From: Calendula officinalis
Lineage: Eukaryota; Streptophyta; Magnoliopsida; Asterales; Asteraceae
Length of the DNA stretch: 64,000 nt
Assembly (NCBI GenBank): GCA_963853835.1
Contig: OY970828.1
Coordinates: 20,059,468 to 20,123,467, forward strand
Reading direction: 5' to 3'
Every line of letters begins with the position of its first letter. Positions within the stretch are counted from its first letter, which is position 1. Positions 47,701-58,970 of the stretch are shown one piece after another. Position numbers and translations under genes: made by a program. The notes under the pieces are model-generated. The model had not been told where the DNA came from, ran no database searches, and was given only the letters and a program-made list of their open reading frames with translations.

Positions 47701-50638
47701 GTCGAAGCTAGTAGTTATAAAGCTTAACGGGCCATTAGTATGTGTAATGGACACCAATTAATGTTTAAAATGGATACTTATAGGTTATTGGTCATAGCTA
47801 GTGGGCAAAATCGTTCACGGGGCATTCCAATGAGTTCTAGACAGCAATTACAGTTTAAAAAATGGATATATGCGTTATTGGTCATAGCTTGTTGTCAAAA
47901 TCATTCACGGGGTATTCGTGTGGGTTCTAGACACCAATTACAGTTTAAAAAATGGGTACTTATAGGTTATTGGTCATAGCTATTGGATATAATGGTTCAC
48001 GGGCCATTCGTATGGGCTATGGACGCTAATTACGGTTTAACAAGGATACTTATAGGTTATTAGTCGAAGCTAGTGATTATAATGGTTCACGGTCCATTCG
48101 TATGGGTAATGGACACCAATTAAGGTTTAAAAAGGATACTCATAGGTTTTTGGTCTTAGCTAGTGGTCAAAATTAGTCACGGGGCATTCTTATGGGTTCT
48201 AGACACCAATTACAAGTTAAAAAATGGATACTTATAGGTTATCGGTCATAGCTAGTGGTTATAATGGTTCACGGGACATTCGTATGGGTAATGGACACCA
48301 ATTAAGGTTTAAAATTGATACTTATAGGTTACTGGTCTTAGCTAGTGGTCAAAATCATTCACGGGGCATTCGTATGGGTTCTATACACCAATTACAGTTT
48401 AAAAAAATGGATACTTATAGGTTATTGGTCATAGCTACTGGTTATAATGGTTCACGGGCCATTCGTATGGGCTATGGACGCTAATTACGGTTTAACAAGG
48501 ATACTTATAGGTTATTGGTCGAAGCTAGTTGTTATAATGGTCACGGGCCATTCGTATGTGTAATGGACACAATTAATGTTTAAAATGGATACTTATAAGT
48601 TAGTGGTCTTAGCTAGTGGTTAAAATCGTTCACGGGGCATTCGTATGAGCTCTAGACACGAATTACATTTTAAAAATGGATATATAGGTTATTGGTCATA
48701 GCTAGTGGTCAAAATCGTTCACGGGGCATTCGTATGGGTTCTAGATACCAAATACGGTTTAAAAAATGGATACTTATAGGTTATTCGTCATAGCTATCGG
48801 TTATAATGGTTCACGGGCCATTCGTATGGGCTATGGATGCAAATTACGGTTTAAGAAGGATACTTATAGGTTATTGCTCGAAACTAGTGGTTATAATGGT
48901 TCACGGGCCTTTCTTATGGGTAATGGACAACAATTAAGGTTTAAAATGGATACTTATAGGTTATTGGTCATAGCTAGTGGTCAAAATCGTTCACGGGGCA
49001 TTCGTATGGGTTCTGCACACCAATTACAGTTTAAAAAATGGATACTTATAGGTTATTGGACATAGCTAGTGGTTATAATGGTTCACGGGCCATTTGTTTG
49101 GGCTACGGACGCTAATTACGGTTTAACAAGGATACTTATAGGTTATTGGTCGTAGCTAGTGGTTATAATGGTTCACGGGCCATTCGTATGGGTAATGGAC
49201 ATGAATTAGGGTATAAAGTGGATACTTATAGGTTATTGGTTAAAGCTAGTGGTTATAATGGTTCACGGGGCATTCATATGGGTAATTGACTCATATTAAG
49301 GTTTAAAATGGATACTTATAGGTCATTGGTCATAGCTTGTGGTCAAAATCGTTCACGGGACATTCGTATGGGTTCTAGACACCAATTACAATTTAGAAAA
49401 ATGGATACTAATAGGTCATTGGTCATAGCTTGTGGTCAAAATCGTTCACGGGACATTCGTATGGGTTCTAGACACCAATTACAATTTAGAAAAATGGATA
49501 TTTATAGGTTATTGGTTATAGCTAGTGATTATAATGGTTCACGGGCCATTCGCATGGGCAATGGACGCCAAGTACGGTTTAACATGGATACTTAGAGGTT
49601 ATTGGACGTAGCTAGTGGTTATAATGCTTCATGGGTCATTCGTTTGTGTAATGGTCACCAATTAATGTTTAAAATGGATACTTATAGGTTATTGGTCGTA
49701 GCTAGTGGTCAAAATCGTTCACGGGGCATTCATATGAGTTCTAAAAACCATTTACAGTTTAAGAAATGGATACCTTATAGGTTATTGGTCATACCTAGTG
49801 GTTATAGTGGTTCACGGGCCATTCGTATGGCTATCGACGCAAATTACGGTTTAAGAAGGATACTTATTGGTTATTGGTCGAAGCTAGTGGTTACAATGGT
49901 TCACGGGCCTTTCTTATGGGTAATGGACAACAATTAAGGTTTAAAACGGATACTTATAGGTTATTGGTCATAGCTAGTGGTCAAAATCGTTCACGGGGCA
50001 TTCGTATGGGTTCTACACACCAATTACAATTTAAAAAATGGATATTTATAGGTTATTGGACATAGCTATTGGTTATAATGGTTCACGGGCCATTTGTTTG
50101 GGCTATGGACGCTAATTACGGTTTAACAAGGATACTTATAGGTTATTGGTCGAAGCTAGTAGTTATAATGCTTCACGGGCCATTCGTATGTGTAATGGAC
50201 ACCAATTAATGTTTAAAATGGATACTTATAGGTTATTGGTCTTTGCGAGTGGCCAAAATCGTTCACGGGGCATTCGTATGGGTTCTGCACACCAATTACA
50301 GTTTAAAAAATGGATACTTATAGGTTATTGGACATAGCTAGTGGTTATAATGGTTCACGGGCCATTTGTTTGGGCTATGGACGCTAATTACGGTTTAACA
50401 AGGATACTTATAAGTTATTGGTCGAAGCTAGTAGTTATAATGGTTCACGGGCCATTTGTATGTGTAATGGACACCAATTAATGTTTAACATGGATACTTA
50501 TAGGTTATTGGTCATAGCTAGTTGTCAAAATCATTCACGGGGCATTCGTATGAGTTCTAGACACGAATTACAGTTTAAAAAATGGATATATGGTTTATTG
50601 GTCATAGCTAGTGGTCAAAATCGTTCACGTGGCATTCG
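38741..50638. repeat. Satellite block 4
   Basis: The longest uninterrupted array, 11.9 kb of 90/91-bp monomers. It contains clear higher-order periodicity (see 45021-49720). The block at 40041 (GGACATGAATTAGGGTATAAAGTGG) recurs at 47021 and 49196. Open frames of up to 209 codons occur (42234-42863) and are explained by the 90-bp unit. The last five bases ATTCG (50634-50638) are the target duplication of SIRE-like copy 2. Confidence 0.97.
45021..49720. repeat. ~2265-bp higher-order repeat (25 monomers) with nested 454-bp duplication
   Basis: Blocks at 45959 and 48224 are 2265 bp apart. The 45021 and 47740 blocks are 2719 bp apart, which equals 2265 + 454. The extra 454 bp is a tandem duplication of five monomers (45261-45714 and 45715-46168), nearly identical over their length. 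Blocks at 47133 and 49308 are 2175 bp apart. That equals 2265 minus one monomer, lost by fusion near 48890 (compare 46615-46730). Collinearity ends near 49720. Confidence 0.85.
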
Positions 50639-51134
50639 TGTTAGGTCACAACAACCCTGGTTTATAATGTTAATTGATAGAATATTATACTTAGAGAAAT
50701 ATTAGAGTGATAACAAAAGAATATAGTCAGTGTATAAATCCACTAAGTGTGGCTTGTTGCGGAATAACAAGACCACTGATCAATTACAAAAGATGTGAAT
50801 GTGTAAAGTAAATTGGTAAGTACTCCTTTGCAAGATGATCTCTATTTATAATGTTATAGAGATCTTACATAATGAGCAAAGGAGTAACCGAAGGACTAAG
50901 TAAGGAAAATGACTAAGAGCAAGGGATTTGATCTTAGTCCGTTACTATACTGAGTATCACTCAGTCCTTCTACTCAGTATCACTATCTGATACTGAGTAC
51001 TGATACTGAGTTCCAATACTGATCACTCAGTATCAGACCTAAACTTAGCTATATTATTCTACATATTAATCAAAGCTAGTCTAGGTTGTTTTGTTATCTT
51101 AAGATCTAAAGGGCCAAGGCTTTTTGCCTTAACA
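50639..51134 (-). repeat. 3' LTR of SIRE-like copy 2
   Basis: 496 bp. It contains TATAAATA (50843-50850) inside the GATCTCTAT/ATAGAGATC dyad. The hairpin seen in copy 1 has one mismatch here (GACTAAGAGCAA against TTGATCTTAGTC). There is also a cluster of TGATACTGAGT / ACTCAGTATCA words at about 50950-51035. Confidence 0.94.
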
Positions 51135-51147
51135 ATCTCCCCCTATC
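51135..51147 (-). other. Polypurine tract of SIRE-like copy 2
   Basis: Minus-strand GATAGGGGGAGAT directly precedes the 3' LTR start TGTTAAGG. The homologous tract in copy 1 is at about 27753-27765. Confidence 0.85.
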
Positions 51148-51218
51148 TAATGATAACAAAACAATTTACAAAGATATAAATAAAAATTACAACAGCATAG
51201 GTAACAATATCTTCTTCT

Positions 51219-53020
51219 TCATTTGCTGTTGATGGCTTCATTCTCATAGAAGACTTCTTGTTTGATGTGGACAAACTCTTCTCTGCTTTTGAGTTCATCC
51301 CTTCTGCTATTCAGTACTGCAACAATCTTCTTTCTGAACCAAGAGTCTTCTTTCTTGGTGATCATCCATTTCAGTCCAACAAGGTGACTGATTTGAGCTT
51401 TTGGTAGATCTTCTTCAGAAATGAAGCACTCTCTATCCTCTGAGTCAGTATACATATATCCAGAAGTTGGATATATGACACTCTTTTGATCCTGAAATAC
51501 AAGGTTAGGAGGAAGAGGGTACTTTCTAAGATACTTGTATGTATGGAGGCATTCTGGTCTGTTGTTTGAGTAAGCCTCAGTCATCACACTGAGTGTTCTG
51601 TACTCTATTTCATGAAGTAAGTCCTTCTCATAACATACTGCAGCTACAGCACAGATCTCATCCAAGACTATTTGATCATAGGTTGATTTCTTTGGAAGCT
51701 CTTTGATCAGTCTTGTGATCTTCACCCAGTCTTGAAGACCAATTCTTTGAATGTCATGAATAAATATCTTCATGGGGGGACTGGTTAAGCCAGTACAAGT
51801 GATAGTAATTCTTCCTTCTTTGAGCTTCACTTTTACTTTATTAACATCCAGATTTAACCAATGTATCCCCCTTACATTTTGAAATGTTTTGGTCCTCAAG
51901 AACTCCTTTCTTTGTTCCTTATACTGAGTCCTAGCAGCAACCATATTCCAATAATGTTGAATATGGTCTGGACCCTTTCTTGAGATTCTATGTGAAGGAC
52001 CAGGAGTATCAGTATCTGGGTCAGATTCTGGTTCAGTTTTGACTCCCAACTCTTGCTCATATAAAAATCTTTCTTGTTCTGCCCAGAGTTGTTGAGGAGT
52101 CAGTCTTGGAGCCTGCTCGGTATCACTGTCCCTTGTAAGAACAGGTCTTCTTTGTCTTGTTACCAGAGGAGCAGATTCCTCACTTGATTCAGAAGAAGTG
52201 AGAACAGCATTGATAGGTCTTCTTGATAAGGAACTCCTTCTTCTAATCACCAGATTTTCTGGTTCTTCATCATCCGAGGATGATGATGAAGAACTTTCTT
52301 GTTCTACCAGATTTAGTGCATAGTTTACTAAATCTGGTTCTTCATCTTCATCATCAGCAATAGGCCAGATGAAAGGCCTATAGACCACAATTTGTAAATT
52401 ATTCTCTTCAAAAGTTTGCTGTGGTTGGTCAGTATGAGTCTCCCCCTGAGCAGATGGCTCAAGTGGGTCTTGAACTTGTAATTCTGACCTTGTTCTTTGT
52501 CTTCTTCTCTCATACTGAATGCGAAATGGCTCAGTATGAGGGCTTTGCTGATGTTGTTGTTGTGGAGGTTGATCTTCATTCAATCTTCTTCTTTTCTCCC
52601 CCTGAGCAGAAGGCTCAGTTTGATCAACCTCAGTATCTCTTTGTCTCTTCTCCCCCTTTTTGTTATCATTTGATGAGGAGGGAAGAGGATCAGTATCACC
52701 ACCCATGTCCCCTTCAGGTTGTTCAAGAGTAGGGGAGGGCATGGGCTCAGTTGCAGCATCAGTATCACCAGCACCTCCTTCTCCTTCTCCTTCTTCATTG
52801 TGGTCACCATGTGAACCTGGTGGAGTTTGTGGAGGCTGCTGTGGTTGTTGAAGGAGTGATACTGACTGTTTTATTAGATCAATATCACCACTCATCTTGT
52901 CCATTCTAGCTAGTATTAAATTTTGAGTTTGTTGGATGGCCAGAATGTGCTGCATGATTGCTTGCAGAGTCACTTGGTCTGCTGCAGCTTGAGATGCCTG
53001 AATACCCTGCACAGTTGGTG
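51219..53020 (-). CDS. Extra gene of SIRE-like copy 2, exon 2 (residues 462-1061)
   Basis: The frame is open from the predicted acceptor (TTTATTTAG/CACC at 53020) to the stop at 51219. It has no ATG at its beginning; the first candidate is a GTG, which argues for splicing from exon 1. It starts with a Gln/Leu-rich, coiled-coil-like segment (LQAIMQHILAIQQTQ). An acidic, Pro-rich region follows, with repeated EPSAQGE and a basic KRRRL cluster (about residues 603-608), then a Ser/Asp/Glu tract (SSSSSSDDEEPEN). A compact C-terminal domain of about 200 residues has KEGRITITCTGLTSPP, SGYMYTDSEDRECF and FVHIKQEVFYENEA. No known catalytic motif, signal peptide or membrane segment was seen. Possibly nuclear. 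Confidence 0.7.
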
Positions 53021-53705
53021 CTAAATAAACAAAAATGTAAAACTGGTTAGAAAGAGAGGTTTATCAAATAGAATTGTGGTGTTGTTTAATTCTACAATCA
53101 TATAAACAGAGTTTGTGAAGTCTGTATTTCATCTGGTATAGGATGAAATATTGTGGACTTGTGCATAGCATGTGTAAGAAGATTTTAGTAAAGGTGAGTG
53201 TGAAAATTTAAGTAGCTCAGTATAGGATAAGTCACATTTACTAAAAGGTTTGGGTGTGGGAATTCGAAGCCTGGGATGTGCTTCTTGTTATTTTCAATGT
53301 TTATCACTCGGTATGAGAGTGATAACAGAAATGTGGCTAAACCCCATTGAATATTTTTGGATTTTGTGGCTTAAGGGTTTGGGATCATTTCTTGAATGAT
53401 GCTACCCAACTCAAAAATAAGTTGGACATTATTCAAGCAGCACCAGTGGGTGTCAGTATGACATCAACCACCATTGTCTCTTTAAATGTTGAGACAACTG
53501 TAGACTGACAATGATCAATTTAGTGTGCTCAGTATATGAATGTTGCATAGCAGCAGTGGGCTAGCTATGTTGGCCATAAGAGGATATATATTTGAAAGAT
53601 CGTTTGAGACTTTGGTCAGTATTGAGTTGGTACTGGCCAATACTTAGTCTCTATTTGGGAATGAAATATATATATATAAGTTTAAGGCTTTTTAGAAATT
53701 CATAC
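53021..53705 (-). other. Predicted 685-bp intron joining the two extra-gene exons
   Basis: The donor on the minus strand is TCTCAG/GTATGAATTT. The acceptor is TTTTTGTTTATTTAG/CACC. A CTAAC branch-point-like word (53046-53050) lies about 27 nt before the acceptor, followed by a T-rich tract. The interval is AT-rich. Splicing is phase 1 and keeps both exons in frame. Copy 1 has the same donor, acceptor, branch word and exactly the same length (29700-30384). The alternative acceptor GTGCAG/GG, 14 nt further on, would break the frame. Confidence 0.8.
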
Positions 53706-55089
53706 CTGAGACTCTGTCAGATTCCCTTCGAGCATCTGCAGAGGTCGGTGCAGGATCATGTGTTTGTTGATGTGCAGCACCAACATTTTCAATACCGACC
53801 CCTCTGTCATGCTGAGCACCTTCCAGTGCAGTTTGTGCATATTGAATCTCCACATCAAGAGGAACATGAGGTTCCTCAATTGGTTGAGCAGGAGGAGCTT
53901 GTTCTGGACCTGGAAGGTCAGCGGTGGCTGCAATAAAGCTTTGGGCTTGAATAGATGCAGTTAATGATGGAACATTTGCAGGCTGCACCTCCTCAGATGA
54001 TAAGTTGCCCATAATGATAGGAGAAACATTCCTTCTTCTTCTTCTGTGAAGGACCAGTGGTGTGTCTTCTGAGGACTCAGTTTCACGATCGGTTTCAATA
54101 TGAAGAGCAGCAAGATCTTGTGCAGGTGGAGAGATAGTTGGTTCTTGAACTTGTGGGACATCCTGCATCTCAATATCTTGACCGGCTTGTGCTCCATTAC
54201 CACTATTATCATCATTATCATCATCATCATCATTGTCTGACTCAGTATCAGACATGTCTTCTACATCATCAATGTGTTCTTGAACAATGGCCCACATAGG
54301 AGGACTTAGAAGAGGTTCTCCTTCTCTTGGTCTGTAAAAGAAAATCTTCTCACTGAGTGGAGGAAGATCAACTCTTGGACTGTGAAATTCATCATAAATG
54401 TGTGTGGGCATTGATTGTTGAAATATGAGTGATAGAAATCTGCAGAAATGGACATTGCATTCCCTTGTATTTGCTCGAACCAGAGTAGCTAATTCATTGA
54501 AAATTAGGCGAGCATAATCAATATTTCTTCCATAGTACAGAGCATGTACTATTTGCATCCCAAATTCGTTTATTTGGTCCAAAGCTCCCGTCTTGTGGGT
54601 CATACATCGAATTATTGTTGTGATAAGAATACCCCACATAGGACCAAATTCATTTCTTTTGATTGTGCCCGTTGTTCCTCTTCGACCCAGAAAAGGCAGT
54701 ACAGAGCGTGCCTCTGATCTATCAACAAATGGGTCATACTGAGCTTGGGCGGGAAGTCTCAGTGCTTCACGAATGATTGCAGTAGAAACAAATGCCCTTC
54801 TTTGATCTTTAATTACCCACCCAGCAATCATATCTGGAGAATCGAGTGTAGCAGAGTACCAAAACTCGCATAGCATTTCTGGGTAAATTGCTCGAGGAGA
54901 CAAGTTCAGTGCACGAGCAATTGGGCAATTTTTCAGAAAAGTCACAATGTTTGTGAACTCTTGGCATGCCCAGGCTTGAGGAATATTGAAATTTGCTGTG
55001 ATGTTGTTCCTCGCAAACCTGGGTACTTCATTATTTCGGAATTGGATTTCCGATTGAACTTCTGGAGCAACAAAAGTGTAATTCGCCAT
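53706..55089 (-). CDS. Extra gene of SIRE-like copy 2, exon 1 (residues 1-461)
   Basis: Begins at ATG 55089 (MANYTFVAPEVQSEIQF). Without splicing it would end four codons into the intron, at 53692. The N-terminal ~250 residues form a globular-looking domain (SPRAIYPEMLCEFWYSATLD, GPMWGILITTIIRCMTHKTG, GRNIDYARLIFNELATLV). From memory this resembles ORFs downstream of pol in SIRE-type elements of Asteraceae and legumes, sometimes labelled transposon-like or envelope-like; I could not check. An acidic Asp/Asn tract (around residue 285) and a Pro/Gln/Glu-rich, disordered-looking stretch follow. No signal peptide or transmembrane helix is visible, so an envelope role is not supported. Same strand as pol, 464 bp downstream. 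Confidence 0.75.
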
Positions 55090-55212
55090 CTGTGATTTTG
55101 ATTTGAAAAAATTTGCTTGCTAAGAGAAAATGAAATCATTAATCGCAGAGAGAATTGAAGATGAGAGAAATAAATAACAGTTAAAAAAAAATTTGAAGAA
55201 AAAATAAACGGT

Positions 55213-55220
55213 TATTTATA
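55213..55220 (-). promoter_or_regulatory. Internal TATA box of the extra gene, copy 2
   Basis: Minus-strand CTATAAATAACCG, about 125 bp before the ATG at 55089. A start about 30 bp downstream would give a leader of about 95 nt containing CT-rich words. The leader also contains an upstream ATG (55139) opening a 65-codon frame (55139-54942) that overlaps the main start; the same upstream frame is present in copy 1 (31826-31629). Confidence 0.6.
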
Positions 55221-55241
55221 GGAGATTTGAAAGATAATTAA

Positions 55242-55374
55242 GGTATTGGGAAGTAAAAACGGCTGATTTGACTGCCTTATCCTCTGCCAACGGTAACTTT
55301 CTTATTAAGAAAGGTTACCGTTTGAGCAGTAGGAGGATTAAGCTCGGTGTAAGAGCCGTCATACCCCAATACCG
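55242..55374. repeat. Nested inverted repeat (133 bp) between pol and the internal promoter
   Basis: Arms from outside in: GGTATTGGG (55242) with CCCAATACC (to 55374); ACGGCT with AGCCGT; and CGGTAACTTTCTTA with TAAGAAAGGTTACCG at the centre. Between the tiers pairing is imperfect. It lies immediately upstream of the TATA box and just beyond the pol stop. It could be a small foldback insertion, a transcript-end structure or a regulatory dyad. Confidence 0.75.
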
Positions 55375-55553
55375 AGTAAAAAAATTTAATTTTAAAAAAA
55401 ATTTTAAAAAATATAAAAACAATTAATTTACTCTTGAAATTAATAAAAAAAATAAAAATTTTAAATTTTGATGATAACAGACTAGTGATACTGAGTGGTC
55501 AGTATCAACAGGAGTGATACTGAGCGCTCAGTTTTAAAGAAATTTAATAAATA

Positions 55554-58500
55554 TTAAGGATTCAACATACCTAATTGCCCTAGTAAATACATAAACCTTT
55601 CCTCAGGAAGAGGTTTAGTAAATACATCAGCCAATTGTTTATTTGTTGGTACATAATCTACTTCAACCTTACCCTTTTCCACATTATCTCGAATAAAGTG
55701 GTGTCTGATATCAATGTGCTTGGTTTTGGAGTGATGGACTGGGTTCTCTGTGATAGCAATAGCACTCTTGTTATCACAATGAATAGGAGTCTTATGAAAG
55801 TTGAACCCATAGTCTAAGAGTTGATACTGCATCCATAATAATTGAGCACAACAACTTCCTGCAGCAACATATTCGGCTTCTGCTGTGGAAGTTGCTACCG
55901 AATTTTGTTTCTTGGATGACCAGCCAACTAGTCTTCCACCTAGGAATTGACATCCTCCACTTGTGCTCTTTCTGTCCAATCTACAACCTGCAAAATCTGC
56001 ATCTGTGTACCCTTCAAGGTCAAAGTTTGAGTCTTTGGGATACCAAAGACCCAGGTTAGGAGTACCTGTAAGATATCTAAAGATGCGCTTAACTGCTTTC
56101 ATGTGTGATTCTTTAGGATCAGCCTGATACCGAGCACACAAACATGTGGCAAACATGATATCAGGCCTACTAGCAGTTAAGTAAAGTAAGGAACCAATCA
56201 TACCTCGGTATGTGGATTGACATACTGGTTTACCAGTTTCATCCGTACTTATCTTATCCTGAGTACCCATAGGAGTGTGCATGGAAGATAAATTTTCAAA
56301 GTTGTATTTCTTTAACATGTCATGCACATACTTACTTTGATTTATAAAAGTGCCATCAGGCTTTTGTTCAACTTGTAAACCAAGAAAGTAAGTAAGTTCT
56401 GCCATCATACTCATCTGATACTGAGTTGACATTATCTTAGCAAACCAGTCACACATTGACTTGTCAGTGGAACCAAAGATAATGTCATCTACATATATCT
56501 GAATGAGTAAGATGTCAGAACCTTTCCTTTTTGAAAATAATGTTTTATCAATTTTACCTCTTGTAAACTTATTTTCAATAAGATACTCAGACAAGGTGTC
56601 ATACCAGGCTCTTGGAGCTTGTTTGAGCCCATATAGAGCTTTATCAAGCTTGAAAACATAATGAGGAAATTTGGGATCAACAAAACCTGGAGGTTGTTTA
56701 ACATAAACTTCTTCTTGTAGTTTTCCATTTAGAAAAGCACTTTTGACATCCATCTGATAAACTTTGAAATTCTTAAAGGCTGCATATGCAAGATACAACC
56801 TAATAGCTTCAATTCTTGCAACTGGTGCAAAAGTTTCATCATAGTCAATGCCTTCTTCTTGCCTGTAACCTTGAGCAACTAACCTTGCTTTGTTTCTGAT
56901 GACAACACCATCCTTGTCCATCTTGTTTCTGAACACCCACTTAGTACCAATAATAGTTTTGCCAGAAGGAGGTGGTACTAAGTTCCAAACTTTGTTTCTT
57001 TCAAACTCTGTGAGCTCTTCTTGCATAGCCTCTACCCAATCTTCATCTAATAAAGCTTCATCAGCTTTCTTTGGTTCAGTGGTAGATAGGAAACTTGAGA
57101 AAAAACAAAAGTTTGCAGTTGCTTGGGTTGGAAATTCTAATTTTCTTCTTGTTTGGACACCTTCTTCAATAGGACCAATAATGTTTGAGTGTGGATGGTC
57201 TCTGTGTTCCCTTAAATTGTTTCCTAAGGGAGCATTTGAAATAGGATCAACCATATCTTGTTGATTTGGTGTGTTGTCTGTCTGATACTGAGTGGAATTC
57301 TGATCAGTATTAGACAGTGCAGGTTGCTGTTCATCTTCATTTTGTAGAGTTGATGTGGATTCTTGTGAAGTGTTGGATGTTTCACCTTCTTCATAAATAG
57401 AATGGTTCAGATCATTAGTTGGAAACTCAGTATGAAGGTCCTCTGATATGGGAACCTCAGTATTAGACGCATTTGAGTGATACTGAGTTTGAACTTGATC
57501 AGTTTCATTAAACTTATTAGGAATAAAGTGTGGATGAAACTTAGGCTGTTCAGCAATGGAGTGTTCTGGATTGCATAGAATATCTATGCCACTTATGTCT
57601 TCACTTGCTGAGATAGAATGCTCATTCTGATCTTCATCGAATGTGACATGAATGGATTCTACAATCATCTTGGTTGAGATGATATACACTCTGAAAGCTT
57701 TGGAGTGTGGAGAGTAGCCCATGAACACACCTTCATTTGCTTTGGGAGCAAATTTATTGAGATTTTGTTTTGTACTGAGTGCAAAACATTTACTCCCAAA
57801 GATGTGGAAATATTCCACATTAGGAATCTTGCCATTGTATAACTTATATGGAGTCTTCAGATGTCTTTGGACTATAGTGGCTCTATTCTGAGTGAAGTTT
57901 GCACAGTTTACAGCTTCAGCCCAGAAACTCAGTGCCAGTCCAGCATGGCATAATAAAGTTCTTGCAGCTTCAATCAGTGTTCTGTTCTTTCTTTCTACAA
58001 CACCATTTTGTTGGGGTGTGTAGGCTGCAGAGAAGTTTTGAATGATTCCTTTTTCTTCACAGAAATCTGCTAATACTGAGTTCTTAAACTCAGTACCATG
58101 GTCACTTCTAAGTTGCTTGACCTTGTTGCCTTTTTGAAGTTCCTCTCTTTTTATAAAGGCAATGATTTCTGTTGTTGCATCTGACTTAGTCTTAAGGAAG
58201 ATGACCTAAGTATATCTTGAGAATTCATCAACTAAGACTAGAGTATAGATCTTTTTGGCCAAAGATGGTGTGCTGATGGGGCCAAAAAGATCCATATGTA
58301 TCATAGTAAGAGGTTCATTGATGGAATGATTGACTTTAGATTTGAATGAACTCTTCTTCTGCTTGCCCATTTCACATGCTGAGCATAACTTATCTTTTGA
58401 ATAAGTAATTGTGGGCAGTCCTCTCACCAGTTTCTTCATACTGAGCTCGTTGATATTTCTAAAGTTGATGTGAGAGAGTTTCTTGTGCCATAGCCAATGT

Positions 58501-58970
58501 AATTCTAGCTTGACTTTAGAAAGCAGGCATACTCGAATAGTTGGGTCTATTTCAGATAGGTTGACCACATATACATCTTTTTCTCTTCTAGCAATGAGTA
58601 CAGGCTGCCCTTTATCATTGTAGATGATTCCTGCAACCTTTCTGAATCGAGCTTCATTGTCATCATCACACATCTGGCTAATACTGAGCAGATTGTGTTT
58701 AAGACCCTCTACATAGGCAACTCTTTTAAAAGTTATGTTGCCTGCCTTGATCACACCATAACCTCTTGTCTTTCCCACCGAGTCATCTCCAAACTTGACA
58801 GAAGGACCCTTCTCTGGAGTATAATTAAGAAGGTATTCCATACTGCCTGTCATGTGTCTTGAGCAGCCACTATCTAAGTACCACTTTCTGTCACCCTGCA
58901 CAAGACATAAAATAAGAGTTAGTAGATTTAGGAACCCATTTTTGAATGGGACCTTTGGTGGGATAAACAC
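55554..58970 (-). pseudogene. Pol (PR-INT-RT-RH) of SIRE-like copy 2, one stop codon
   Basis: Open from 58970 to 55554 except for one TAG at 58206-58208, where copy 1 has Trp (RYTWVIFLK). Motifs in order: protease WYLDSGCSRHMTG; integrase zinc finger HKKLSH and CSACEMGK; integrase core MDLFGPI, RSDHGTEF and NGVVERKNRTL (the DD35E triad); RT KWVFRNKMDKDG and YVDD at 56484-56495; RNase H STAEAEYVAAGS and IHCDNKSAI; C-terminus ADVFTKPLPEERF to LGMLNP. Pol lies in the +1 frame relative to gag and overlaps its end by about 80 nt (58891-58970), so it needs frameshifting or an alternative route for expression. Confidence 0.9.

Noticed and set aside
38741..50638. CENP-B-box-like motif in the satellite
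   Set aside because: The TTCG...A..CGGG pattern was looked for around ATTCGTATGGGCTATGGACG and does not fit; centromere identity cannot be claimed from sequence.
53006..53012. Alternative splice acceptor GTGCAG/GG 14 nt inside exon 2
   Set aside because: It would put exon 2 out of frame in both copies, while TTTAG/CACC keeps the frame in both.
53692..55089. Envelope-like protein for the first extra frame
   Set aside because: No signal peptide, transmembrane helix or cleavage motif is visible; the product looks soluble, acidic and low-complexity at its C-terminal half.
58891..58960. Mini-intron (about 57 bp, TACTAAC and GTGCAG present) joining gag to pol
   Set aside because: Too short for a plant intron, and the available GT donor does not restore the pol frame.
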